A stretch of DNA of 64,000 nt, from contig NC_018010.1 of NCBI RefSeq assembly GCF_000265405.1, positions 992,001 through 1,056,000 on the forward strand, in the 5' to 3' direction. The notes under the pieces are model-generated. The model was not told where the DNA came from. It saw only the letters and a list, made by a program, of their open reading frames with translations, and ran no database searches. This document shows, piece by piece, positions 34,440 through 43,146 of this stretch (position 1 is the first letter of the stretch; every line of letters begins with the position of its first letter). Source of the stretch: Belliella baltica DSM 15883 (GTDB taxonomy: Bacteria > Bacteroidota > Bacteroidia > Cytophagales > Cyclobacteriaceae). A program made the translations under genes and the position numbers.

Positions 34440-34759
34440 AAAAACTTTAGGATCAAAAAATAACCAAATAGAAACAAGAAAATATCAAACCCAATGGTCC
34501 AAGACCAAAGCTGTCTTCTATTGAAACCCAAATTTTGAAAGTAGTAAAACTGTTTCCTCATATCATCTTGGAGGAAAAAGATAATCCCCGCAGAAGTTAA
34601 TATTTTCAACCAAAACAATGGGGCAAAAGCTGCATTTCCAGAAGTCCAAATGATCCCCCAACTCACAACGGTTAGCGTAAGACTAGCCGCAGAAAAAGCC
34701 CGATAAAAGGTCTTTAGAATTCTTACTTTTTTGAGTAGTGTCGATTGGTTTGATTTCAA
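34436..34759 (-). CDS. Small membrane protein next to decayed ABC ATPase
   Basis: 107 residues with about three membrane segments (AASLTLTVVSWGIIWTSG, LFWLKILTSAGIIFFL, LWSWTIGFDIFLFLFGYFLIL). It has a conserved-looking YYFQNLGFNRRQLW loop. It is translationally coupled to the broken ATPase gene, and proteins of this size occur beside Bacteroidota YhbG-like ATPases. With the ATPase destroyed it probably has no function. Confidence 0.7.
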   Translation of the reverse strand: MKSNQSTLLKKVRILKTFYRAFSAASLTLTVVSWGIIWTSGNAAFAPLFWLKILTSAGIIFFLQDDMRKQFYYFQNLGFNRRQLWSWTIGFDIFLFLFGYFLILKFL

Positions 34760-35136
34760 TTTACTGAGAGTTGCTGCTTCGTATATTTTAAATTTAAAGA
34801 TTAAGTTTTTAAATCCAACAAAAACGAGGCTGCTTTACCTCCATTTGCTTAAAACAGTGCCATTCTAATTTTAATATTCGCCTCCAACTAGGCCTAGTTT
34901 GAAACTACGCCTTTATATCTTTTTACAGATCTAAATAAATTTCTCCCACGGATAAACACAAAAAACACGGCTATTTGAATTCCCTTTACATGTGAAAGAA
35001 TTCCTCTGCGCACCTCCGTGCATCCTCAGCGAAACTCTGTGCAACCCAAAAATCTAAAACCCACTGCGTTCATCCGTGGAAAAATCACTTTGCAGCCTTT
35101 GCTCCTCAGCGGTCTTAGCGAGATTTCCCTCCTTTT
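34760..35136. repeat. Gene-free spacer with text-like repeats
   Basis: 34760-34980 shows nothing. 35003-35060 is a third copy of CACCTCCGTGCATCCTCAGCGAAACTCTGTGCAACCC (part of it: CACCTCCGTGCATCC). It continues as GTTCATCCGTGG and CTCCTCAGCGGTCTTAGCG. No response-regulator gene is present, though one is normally next to the kinase that ends here. Confidence 0.7.
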
Positions 35137-36156
35137 CTATCTCACTGCTCCACCCACTCTCGGAATGCAGCCGTACTGGATTGACTCGTCACTAGCTTTT
35201 TGTCGGAACCTACAACCTGAATAGCCAAATTGTTTTTCCCATAGCGCTCCATTCTTTTTAGGATTTTTCTTGGGTTTGAGTGAATTGGTGATAGAAAGTG
35301 ACTTTTCCTCAAAATCCAACTCAATCAATACAGGATCCTTCTCTGTGCCCAAATTATGCTCAATAGCATTCTCAATCAACACCTGCAAACTCAATGCGGG
35401 CAAAAGAGCTCCTTTCGAAATCACACCACCAACTTTCAAAATATAAGCATCCCCATATTTCTGCTGCATCAATCGGAAATAGCGCTGTGCAAAATCCAAC
35501 TCTTCTTCTAAGCTTACGAGTTGCTTATCGGAAGACTGCAACACATAGCGGTAGATATCCGAGAAATCATGCAAAAATGCCGACGCTTGTTTCTGATCTT
35601 CTTCAATCAATTGATCTAGCACGTTCAGGTTGTTGAAGAGAAAATGCGGATCCAATTGTGCCTTGAGCTTAGACAATTGACTTTCAATCTGAGCCTTTTC
35701 AAGCTCGGAAATTTTCTTTTTGTCTTCTTGATTTTTGTGAAAATAATAGTGCGCCAAGAAGAATCCACCATAGACAAATACATCAACTACATATTTGATG
35801 TTTGAGCTTGCCAAGGAATTAAAATTGAAATTACGCGCTACAGTATTGAAAGCAAGTGAGATCAAAAAGGACAGAATATTATTACCAATCACATAAACAA
35901 CAAGGGAAATAGTGAATACTGAAAGCGCATGGCTAAGTGTCAGCTTCTCTTCAAACCTTCGGATCACCAAGCCAATGATGACAAACAAAAGCATGGCATT
36001 GATCAACTGACCTATGGCTGCGTCTGGAGTAAATAAAAACCAACGGAAGGATTTACTAAAGTAGAACCTGATCTGTATGGATTCCAAATAGGCAAAGATG
36101 ACTATGAAAGCCAAAAAGTATTTGCTTAAATAAAGTGATTGGAAAAACTTTTTCAT
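35137..36156 (-). pseudogene. LytS-type sensor histidine kinase with frameshifted C-terminus
   Basis: N-terminal 140 residues hold about four membrane helices. A His_kinase domain follows: LDPHFLFNNLN (H171), then LIENAIEHN (N-box near 260). The product then leaves the expected sequence after residue 303: the current frame reads EKQFGYSGCRFRQKASDES, but the alternate frame reads GKNNLAIQVVGSDKKLVTSQSSTAAF, the usual end of this family. A one-base slip near 35244 explains this. The distal ATP-binding part is therefore lost. No LytTR partner is beside it. Confidence 0.75.
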
Positions 36157-36219
36157 TGCTAAGAACTAGGAGGGTGTAAAAATAGCCCTTTCTTTCAAAA
36201 GGGCTAATAAACTAATGGA

Positions 36220-36972
36220 TCAATTTGTTTCTGCTGCAGGAGGGAAGGAGTAGAGCACTTCACCTTTTTCATTGAAGAAATCTAGTTTGGCTTGATTCGC
36301 TTGATCTACATAGAACATCGCCAGCGGCATGCCTTGATCATCGAATAGAAAAAGACCGTTATTTTGACTTCCTGATTTGCCTAACATCACTCTAGGAGCT
36401 CCACCAATCAATTCTTGTTCTTGATATTCTAGCATTTTGGCACGAGCTGCCGCTGGATCGGTTTTCCTCAATTCCTGCACCTCTGCCATGATTTCCATCG
36501 TTTTGAGTTGGGTTTCCTTTTCAGCTCGATCCATAAACACGAGACTACTGCTTACCCTTCTTTTATCTCCTTGCTTGGAATCTGTGGTCAATAACTGCAT
36601 CACTTGATCTCCATCATACTGGTCAAATGTCATGGATAATCCAGCGCTGTGGCCGTTTTCGGTGAGTGCACCATCGTAAATAAGTCCACCGCATTCTATC
36701 CCTTCTTCATTGAAGAATAACATCCCTGATCGCTTTTTCCTTTCTGCATTGGTTGGTCGATCGTTGATTTTAGTGTCCCCATTTGGGAATTTATCCACAT
36801 TAGTGATGACCATCTTGACCGTGCCATCGGGTTCCACGATGTTTATTCTCTGTACATCGATTTCTTCAAAATGATGGTTACCATTATTTTTAAAGGCAAC
36901 TGAAGTAAGTAAAATTGCTCCACCCGCCATGGCTATTGCAAAAGTCCTAAGTAATACTAATTCCTTGTTCAT
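36220..36972 (-). CDS. Membrane-anchored or secreted hypothetical protein, 250 aa
   Basis: An N-terminal hydrophobic segment (LLRTFAIAMAGGAILLTSVAF) is a signal anchor. The rest has repeated short blocks such as INIVEPDGTVKMVI and RVMLGKSGSQNNGLFLFDDQG, a beta-hairpin pattern seen in hypothetical Bacteroidota proteins. No function known. A -7-like CAAAAGTA box lies about 40 bases upstream on the minus strand. Confidence 0.75.
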   Translation of the reverse strand: MNKELVLLRTFAIAMAGGAILLTSVAFKNNGNHHFEEIDVQRINIVEPDGTVKMVITNVDKFPNGDTKINDRPTNAERKKRSGMLFFNEEGIECGGLIYDGALTENGHSAGLSMTFDQYDGDQVMQLLTTDSKQGDKRRVSSSLVFMDRAEKETQLKTMEIMAEVQELRKTDPAAARAKMLEYQEQELIGGAPRVMLGKSGSQNNGLFLFDDQGMPLAMFYVDQANQAKLDFFNEKGEVLYSFPPAAETN

Positions 36973-37007
36973 ATTGATTTGGTTTTTGTTTTGAATGATT
37001 GATGATT

Positions 37008-37015
37008 CAAAAGTA
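37008..37015 (-). promoter_or_regulatory. -7 box upstream of the 250-aa gene
   Basis: TACTTTTG on the minus strand matches TAnnTTTG exactly, 36 bases before the ATG. The -33 element is not convincing. Confidence 0.4.
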
Positions 37016-37141
37016 GCCTACAGGACACCAAACACCTCCCACAAAAAATTGAACCAAGGAAAAAATCTAATGAGTTGAGGAAAACTCAGAATGAATTCTA
37101 TTTCCTAGATCTGCTAAATGCCCATCTAGAAAAAAAATAGC

Positions 37142-37267
37142 GCCGGTTTACAATACTTGAAATCTCAAGACCAGACTAAAGGGGTTTGCAATCCCCCACT
37201 CGATATCTGCCGGCTTTTCAAGATTTGCAATCTCGAAACCAGATAAAAGGGATTTGCAATCCCATTC
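37142..37267. repeat. Tandem repeat, about 67-bp period
   Basis: Two adjacent units start with GCCGG and share ATCTC(A/G)A(A/G)ACCAGA(C/T)(T)AAA(A/G)GG(G/A)(T)TTTGCAATCCC. Each ends in a small palindrome GGGATTTGCAATCCC or its relative. It lies in a gene-free 840-base spacer (36973-37813). Confidence 0.65.
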
Positions 37268-37462
37268 ACAGAAACATCAAATTATAAAACTACCCAGCCT
37301 AATTTAACCAATAACCAATCCACTAAACACTCATTTTTTCATCCCTCTAAATTTCTCATTCTCCTTTGCTTTCAGGAACTCAAATACCTTCTTGTTGTTA
37401 CTTTCTTTAAATATTGATGAATATGAATAACCGCTTTTATACCAGCAGCCATTTATAATATT

Positions 37463-37520
37463 GTTTGAAGTTCATTTCAATCAGCTGTGGTCAATTGACT
37501 ATGGACTGTTGGCGATTATT
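37463..37520. repeat. Dispersed repeat copy A
   Basis: GTTTGAAGTTCATTTCAATCAGC followed by a TGACTATGGACTGTTGGC block. The same unit recurs at 40464. A weaker version is at 37665-37730. The intervening 37521-37790 is AT-rich and otherwise featureless. Confidence 0.65.
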
Positions 37521-37813
37521 AGCATAATTATAAATGAAATCTTCACATACTTCTGTCATTGCAGATAATCATATTGATGAATATGCCATTTTGTTAATCC
37601 TTAAGGAAATTAAAATTCCTATTTATGCATATCCGCTTTCATGCCAGTAGCCATCCAAAATAATGTAATTATCAGATTTAGATCAGCTGTTGACCGTTGT
37701 CCGCCGACTGTTGACAATTCGTTATAATTCAGATTTTAAACTTAGTTACTGGTGTAATTGCGGATAATTATATTCCTATTTAAACTATCTTGCCACCCAA
37801 TTCAAAACATCCT

Positions 37814-39658
37814 ATGAATCAAACCCAAATTAAACAGCATCTTCAAACGATTTTATCAAATATGCCAGTGGACTGGCTCAAGCTCACCACGCATCGCCTA
37901 GATATCTATAATGAAAAGCTAGCCAAATCCCAATTTTTAGAGCATTTTGAAAGTTTGTTAAAGTCGAATTCTATCGACGCAGAGCAACTCAATCAATTAC
38001 CCACAGCCTATGACTACATCCGCCTCGGTCATCCATTGTCCAGTATTTTGGAATGGGCCATTGCCGAATTGAATCAGTTGCCCTTTGACCATGTCATTAG
38101 CTTTTCTTCCAAAACAGCCCCTATTTTGGCTGTGCTCAGAAAAAACCTATTCCTCGGTAGAAAAACACAGTTACTCTACACAGAAGATATTTCTAATTTC
38201 TTCGGAGCTGAATTGATTCGTGAGATCTATGGGTATCAATTTGACATGAAACAGGTGAGTGCTGAAGAGGAAATTCCCGACTTTGAAGGGAGCAGAGTTT
38301 TGATTTCTCAATCCAGCGCTATCGGGGAAATTCAAGATGATTTCAACAGCGATTTTGTGATTACCACGCATGGATCCTTGGGAAGTATTATTCATGTCAC
38401 TAAAAAAGAGCATGCCTCATATATTGGTGAAATACAGCATGTACGAAGAAGGGAAACGATAGCCATGACGCCAGCTAATTGCTTGATGGCTTTGGAAATT
38501 TTAGCAGGAAAAACAATCAAAATACCGCAAGATGATCGAGACGTCAACTACAAAGACGACGTATTCGTATCCATCGCCAACATCACAAGTACAGATGTCA
38601 AACCTCTAGTTGCCTCCAGTGGCTTATCGATTCAATATGCCATCATGATGGGATTGATCCACGATGCCATGGAGAAACACCCGGGAAAGGAACTCAAATT
38701 TATTGTTCCGCCCAACTGCTACGGGGGGACCAATGACCAAGCGAGGAGAGTAGCTGCTGCTTTGTCTCATGTAGAGATCGTAGACTTACCCGTGGATGCC
38801 GGCAACGACATGAACCAAAGCCTAGACAGGATATTGAACGAACTGGCCGAGAAAGACGCAGTACCCTTTATCATAGCAGAAATTCCAACCAACCCAAGAG
38901 TGGAAGTTCCTGATTTGGATCGCCTAAAAGAAGTCTTAAGCCAAACTCGTCAAACAAAAAACGGAGAAACAGCCATTGAACCTGTTTTTATTCTAGATCA
39001 GACTTTCTGCCCAAATGTGCATTTTTTGGGAGAAGAAAATACGCTTTCAGTTGTCCCAGCGATTGCTTACGCCAGTGGGTCTAAGTTTCCAAGTGGGGGA
39101 GAATGCACGGCAGGCTATTGCGTGGCCAATCAAAAAGCTGAGGAATTGATGGATAAAATCGGGCTTCACTTGGCACTATGTGACAATGAAGCAACGGGAC
39201 AGCAGTACGAGATTTTGGCCAAACAGCTGCCTTCTATGAATCAAAGAATTCAAGATGCCTATGTCAATACCAGAGAATTTGTCAATTTCATTCAAGCGAA
39301 TTTGCCAGAAGCCAAGATCAACTTTGTCTCAGAAGAACTGGCAGAAAGAGGCTTCACTCCTTCTGTATTTTCACTGGATCTTCCTACCAAAGGAAATACG
39401 CCGGAGGAAAAGGAGGCCCATAAAAGGGAATTGAATCTACAATTGATTGATTTGATGATCACAAAGATTCCAGATGAAAGCAAATTCTGTGTCAGCTACG
39501 GCCAATTGAAAGGTTGCTACTGGACCATTCCAGCCACATCCACCCAAGGGACTACCAAGGAAGGCGACAAAGATTACATTGTCAGAGCCTCAGTTTCCCC
39601 TAATATAGATTTAGAGCGACATAAAGAAGTTTTCATGGAGTTTGTTCAAAGGATGTAA
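37814..39658 (+). CDS. PLP-dependent Cys/Met-metabolism-type enzyme, extended
   Basis: 614 residues, much longer than the roughly 380-400 of cystathionine gamma-synthase or beta-lyase. The C-terminal 400 residues carry the family fold with a PLP lysine in SGSKFPSGGECTAGYC (K424) and an aspartate in VFILDQTF; an extra N-terminal 200 residues have an alpha/beta pattern. A TTG 24 bases upstream gives an eight-residue extension, but ATG at 37814 is more likely. Reaction probably a trans-sulfuration or gamma-elimination step. Stand-alone gene. Confidence 0.8.
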   Translation: MNQTQIKQHLQTILSNMPVDWLKLTTHRLDIYNEKLAKSQFLEHFESLLKSNSIDAEQLNQLPTAYDYIRLGHPLSSILEWAIAELNQLPFDHVISFSSKTAPILAVLRKNLFLGRKTQLLYTEDISNFFGAELIREIYGYQFDMKQVSAEEEIPDFEGSRVLISQSSAIGEIQDDFNSDFVITTHGSLGSIIHVTKKEHASYIGEIQHVRRRETIAMTPANCLMALEILAGKTIKIPQDDRDVNYKDDVFVSIANITSTDVKPLVASSGLSIQYAIMMGLIHDAMEKHPGKELKFIVPPNCYGGTNDQARRVAAALSHVEIVDLPVDAGNDMNQSLDRILNELAEKDAVPFIIAEIPTNPRVEVPDLDRLKEVLSQTRQTKNGETAIEPVFILDQTFCPNVHFLGEENTLSVVPAIAYASGSKFPSGGECTAGYCVANQKAEELMDKIGLHLALCDNEATGQQYEILAKQLPSMNQRIQDAYVNTREFVNFIQANLPEAKINFVSEELAERGFTPSVFSLDLPTKGNTPEEKEAHKRELNLQLIDLMITKIPDESKFCVSYGQLKGCYWTIPATSTQGTTKEGDKDYIVRASVSPNIDLERHKEVFMEFVQRM

Positions 39659-39790
39659 GAAGCCCTTTGTGCCTTAGCGTCTTTGTGGCTAAAATGTAAA
39701 AAAGCCACGAAGGCTCTAAGTTGAGTCGAATGAAGCACCAAACAAGATTATTGAATAAAAGTGAAACTCCTTTTTAGGGAAAGGAGAGCT

Positions 39791-40240
39791 TTAAGCTTTT
39801 CGTACCATTTCTATGTGTTCAATCCCATCTTCATCATAGATCTCCCCATCTGACTTGAATCCCAAAGATTCATAAAATCCTAAAGCATAGGTTTGCGCAC
39901 CTAAGCGAATATCACAGGAACCAAAAAGCTGATAACAAGCATCTAAAGTAAGTTCCATTACTTTTCGACCTAGTCCTTTTCCTCGAAAAGCAGGAGAAGA
40001 GACAACCCTGCCAATGGCAACCTCCTCGTAGGATAAACCTGCTGGAACAATCCTCGTATAGGCAACCAATCCATTTTCTTGGTATAAAAGCAGATGAAAG
40101 CATTTCTGATCCTTATCATCCAAATCCAAAAAAACGCAGTTTTGCTCTACCACAAAAACCTCACTTCTTAAACGAAGTAGATCATAAAGCTCGTTTATAC
40201 TCAATTCGTGGAAAGATTTTAAGCTATGTTTCAGGTTCAT
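39791..40240 (-). CDS. GNAT acetyltransferase, ElaA-like
   Basis: 150 residues. It has the ElaA-like start LYDLLRLRSEVFVVEQNCVFLDLDD, the acetyl-CoA-binding loop VVSSPAFRGKGLGRKVM (Q/RxxGxG/A type) near 92, and YALGFYESLGFKSDGEIYDEDGIEHI. A longer version from ATG 40264 is possible, but ATG at 40240 fits the family start. Substrate unknown. Confidence 0.85.
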   Translation of the reverse strand: MNLKHSLKSFHELSINELYDLLRLRSEVFVVEQNCVFLDLDDKDQKCFHLLLYQENGLVAYTRIVPAGLSYEEVAIGRVVSSPAFRGKGLGRKVMELTLDACYQLFGSCDIRLGAQTYALGFYESLGFKSDGEIYDEDGIEHIEMVRKA

Positions 40241-40389
40241 AAGACTACTACTTGAATTTCTCATATTGGCTAATATAATTTATATTCCTAGAAATAAAGA
40301 AAGTTAAGCAGATGAGTGAAAGTTTTCTCTTTTGTAAAATTTAAATTCCAAAATCTAATTTTAAAGCGATTAAGGCAAAAAACAAAAAA

Positions 40390-40407
40390 AGCCCCCTAAT
40401 GGAGGCT
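40390..40407 (-). terminator. Weak bidirectional terminator
   Basis: AGCC and GGCT arms with one inner mismatch, flanked by A-run and T-run, in the spacer between the S9 peptidase and the GNAT gene. Confidence 0.4.
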
Positions 40408-40463
40408 CTTTTTCTATTTATTGAGGCAATTAATTGTAATTTAATCAACTTTCTTAACAGTCG

Positions 40464-40522
40464 TGTTTGAAGTTCATTTCAATCAGCAGTGGGCTGTTGA
40501 CTGTGGACTGTTGACAATATTA
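40464..40522. repeat. Dispersed repeat copy B
   Basis: GTTTGAAGTTCATTTCAATCAGCAGTGGG then GACTGTGGACTGTTGACAA; 22 of the first 22-23 bases match the copy at 37463. Confidence 0.65.
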
Positions 40523-42949
40523 TTTATTTTTTACATATTTCTCCAACCACTGATGTTGTTCATACAGGGTGTGAAGAATAGACTCTTCAGCAGAATATCC
40601 ATGACTTTCGTGAGGTAAAAACACCAATCTTGTAGTAGCCCCATGTCCTTTCAAGGCATTATAATAACGCTCTGATTGGATTGGGAAAGTACCAGAGTTG
40701 TTGTCAGCCATTCCGTGAATCAATAGGATTGGAGTTTTTACTTTGTCAGCATGCATAAATGGCGCCATCGTATTGTACACATCTGGAGCTTCCCAATAGG
40801 TTCTCTGTTCGTATTGGAATCCAAATGGAGTCAACGTTCTATTATAAGCACCTGATCTTGCGATACCCGCAGCAAATAGATTGGTGTGAGAAAGTAAGTT
40901 TGCTGTCATAAATGCTCCATAAGAATGACCTCCTACAGCGATTTTAGATCTATCACCAACTCCAGACTCTACCACAAAGTCGATTGCTGCCTCAGCATTC
41001 GCAACCAACTGTTCCAAGAAGAAATCATTTGGTTCTAAGTCACCTTCACCTACAATTGGCATTTCTGTCTGATCCATAATAGCATAACCTTGAGTCACCC
41101 AATACAATGGAGAACCCCAGCTTAATCTAGTAAATCGGTACTGTGAACCTCTTACTTGAGCAGCTACCGCAGCAGACTTATACTCCCTTGGATATGCCCA
41201 CATCAACACAGGTAGCCTACCATCTTTTGCAGGGTCATATCCCTCAGGCGTGTAGAGTACAGCTGAAAGATCCAATCCATCGTTTCTCTTATATTTTACC
41301 AATTGCTTCTTGATACCTTTTATAGATTCGTATGGATGTTCAAAATTAGTTATTTGAACAGGAGCAACTCTTCTTTTTGTGCTTAGCAACCAATAGTTAG
41401 GCTGTATTTCAACACCTTCTTTTGAAGTAATAAATTCCGTAGCATTATCATTCAAGACTTTTACTACTCTTTCATAATAAGGTGCTTCACTTCTCCAGAT
41501 TATTTTTTCTGTTTTTGTCTTTACATTGAAAGTAGAAAGGTATGGCATACTTCCCTGTGGAGAACCACCTTCACTTGTCATAAATACATCGTCTCCTTTT
41601 CTAAGAATCACACCTCTTCCAAATTCATTAGTAGTAAACACTGGACTTCCTGGATCATTATAAATATCATCAGAAGATCTTTCGATGATCACAGTTCCTT
41701 TATCCATTGGCTTGGAAGGGTTGATTACTCTTACAATTTGCTTTCTAGTGGCTGACCATCTTTCGCTAAATAATGCGAAGCTATCATCAGACCAAGAGAT
41801 TCCACCGTATCTATATGGAGTACTTGCAAATTTCACTTTCTCTCCTGTAAATGGTGCATCTAATGTGTAAACAATATCTCTTTCAGCAATCTCTACTCTA
41901 CCATCTCCACCATCCTGAGCTTCTACCCAGTATAATGTCGCTGGCTTATCCGCTCTCCAATTGATAGATCTTGGCCCTGTTACAGTAGCATCAAATCCAG
42001 TCGGTCTTACTTCATCCAAAGGAATTTCAGCGAAAGTTTTAACATTTTTACCAGTCATGTCCCAAAGCTGAACATCATAAGGAAACCTTGATGCTGGTAC
42101 CAAATAAGAGAATGGCTTTTTGATTTTATCTACCATCACATAGTTTCCATCTGGAGAAAGACTCACAGAAGAATACATGCCTGGCTGACCAAAAGGAGTT
42201 TTATTGCCTTCAAGATCCACCATCATTAGTTGAGAATCCATGAAGTAGGCAAATAAATTTTCATCATGTCTATTTTGTAATAAATCCTGATAAGTCCTGG
42301 AAGGAGCCGCATTCCCTGAAGTTTCCTGAATCGTAGGACCAAGTGGAGCTAATGGCGCAACTGGCATAGAACCTCTTTTTGGGTTGATGGCTTTCAATAA
42401 GATTTTGTTGTCTGGTGTCCAAGTCATAGTTCCACCCATCACATCATTGACAATCTCGTCAGTCAGCTTCTTAGCTTCAAAGGTGCTCAAATCAACCACC
42501 CAAAGGCTAATACCTGTGTTTGTCGTATTTGTAACAGCAGCATACTTCTCGTCTTTAGAGAGAGATAGGTTGCCTAATCTTGCATTTGCAGGAAGTCCAG
42601 TGATTTGATTTTCTACACCTGTTCTCGTGTTTTTTACTTTTACATTTTCTACAGCACCACTACGGCTAGGACCATTGGTAGCAGGATTGATTCTCATACC
42701 GGCAATTCTCAATTCCGGCTGAGCCAAATCTTCTATAGATGGATTTCCTGAGCGCTCTAGAAGCAACATAAAATCACCTGTACGGCTGAAGCTGACGGAA
42801 GGCGTAGAAGGAGCCTTTACCAAGTCAGCTATTTCTTTTGGTGGGGTCTGATAAGTTAGCGCACTTTGGGATACCGCAGGACTAATGGCGAACCATGTCA
42901 AGCAAACTATCAAGGATAGGCGCATCGTTTTGTGTAATGAGTATAGCAT
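40520..42949 (-). CDS. Prolyl-oligopeptidase family S9 serine peptidase, secreted
   Basis: 809 residues with an N-terminal signal (LIVCLTWFAISPAVSQ). Residues 80-520 form the beta-propeller gate (repeated LSLSKDEKYAAVTN and VSLSPDGNYVMV blades), and the last 250 the alpha/beta-hydrolase with catalytic serine in GGHSYGAF (S676), aspartate in HGMADNNSG (D749) and histidine in PHESHGY (H783). It resembles glutamyl-endopeptidase/S9C-type periplasmic peptidases that trim peptides. The start could be nine codons further in. Stand-alone. Confidence 0.92.
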   Translation of the reverse strand: MLYSLHKTMRLSLIVCLTWFAISPAVSQSALTYQTPPKEIADLVKAPSTPSVSFSRTGDFMLLLERSGNPSIEDLAQPELRIAGMRINPATNGPSRSGAVENVKVKNTRTGVENQITGLPANARLGNLSLSKDEKYAAVTNTTNTGISLWVVDLSTFEAKKLTDEIVNDVMGGTMTWTPDNKILLKAINPKRGSMPVAPLAPLGPTIQETSGNAAPSRTYQDLLQNRHDENLFAYFMDSQLMMVDLEGNKTPFGQPGMYSSVSLSPDGNYVMVDKIKKPFSYLVPASRFPYDVQLWDMTGKNVKTFAEIPLDEVRPTGFDATVTGPRSINWRADKPATLYWVEAQDGGDGRVEIAERDIVYTLDAPFTGEKVKFASTPYRYGGISWSDDSFALFSERWSATRKQIVRVINPSKPMDKGTVIIERSSDDIYNDPGSPVFTTNEFGRGVILRKGDDVFMTSEGGSPQGSMPYLSTFNVKTKTEKIIWRSEAPYYERVVKVLNDNATEFITSKEGVEIQPNYWLLSTKRRVAPVQITNFEHPYESIKGIKKQLVKYKRNDGLDLSAVLYTPEGYDPAKDGRLPVLMWAYPREYKSAAVAAQVRGSQYRFTRLSWGSPLYWVTQGYAIMDQTEMPIVGEGDLEPNDFFLEQLVANAEAAIDFVVESGVGDRSKIAVGGHSYGAFMTANLLSHTNLFAAGIARSGAYNRTLTPFGFQYEQRTYWEAPDVYNTMAPFMHADKVKTPILLIHGMADNNSGTFPIQSERYYNALKGHGATTRLVFLPHESHGYSAEESILHTLYEQHQWLEKYVKNK

Positions 42950-43063
42950 AGTTTAAGTTCTTTTTATTAGAGAAATTTAACCCTTTCTACTCAGTTTCTT
43001 ACAAATTTTTGAATTTGAGGTACTCTCTGAATTTAAACGGTCAAATCCGATGCTTAAAAAATA

Positions 43064-43089
43064 AAAAAGGAGCCCAAAAGCTCCTTTTT
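43064..43089 (-). terminator. Intrinsic terminator after gldJ
   Basis: A stem AAAAGGAGC / GCTCCTTTT with a 6-base loop lies 60 bases past the gldJ stop on the minus strand, with A/T-runs both sides. Symmetric, so it could act in both directions. Confidence 0.8.
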
Positions 43090-43146
43090 ATTACTTATTC
43101 CTAAAAACCTTTCTGTTAATTCTGTCAAGGTCTCAGATTACAGTTT

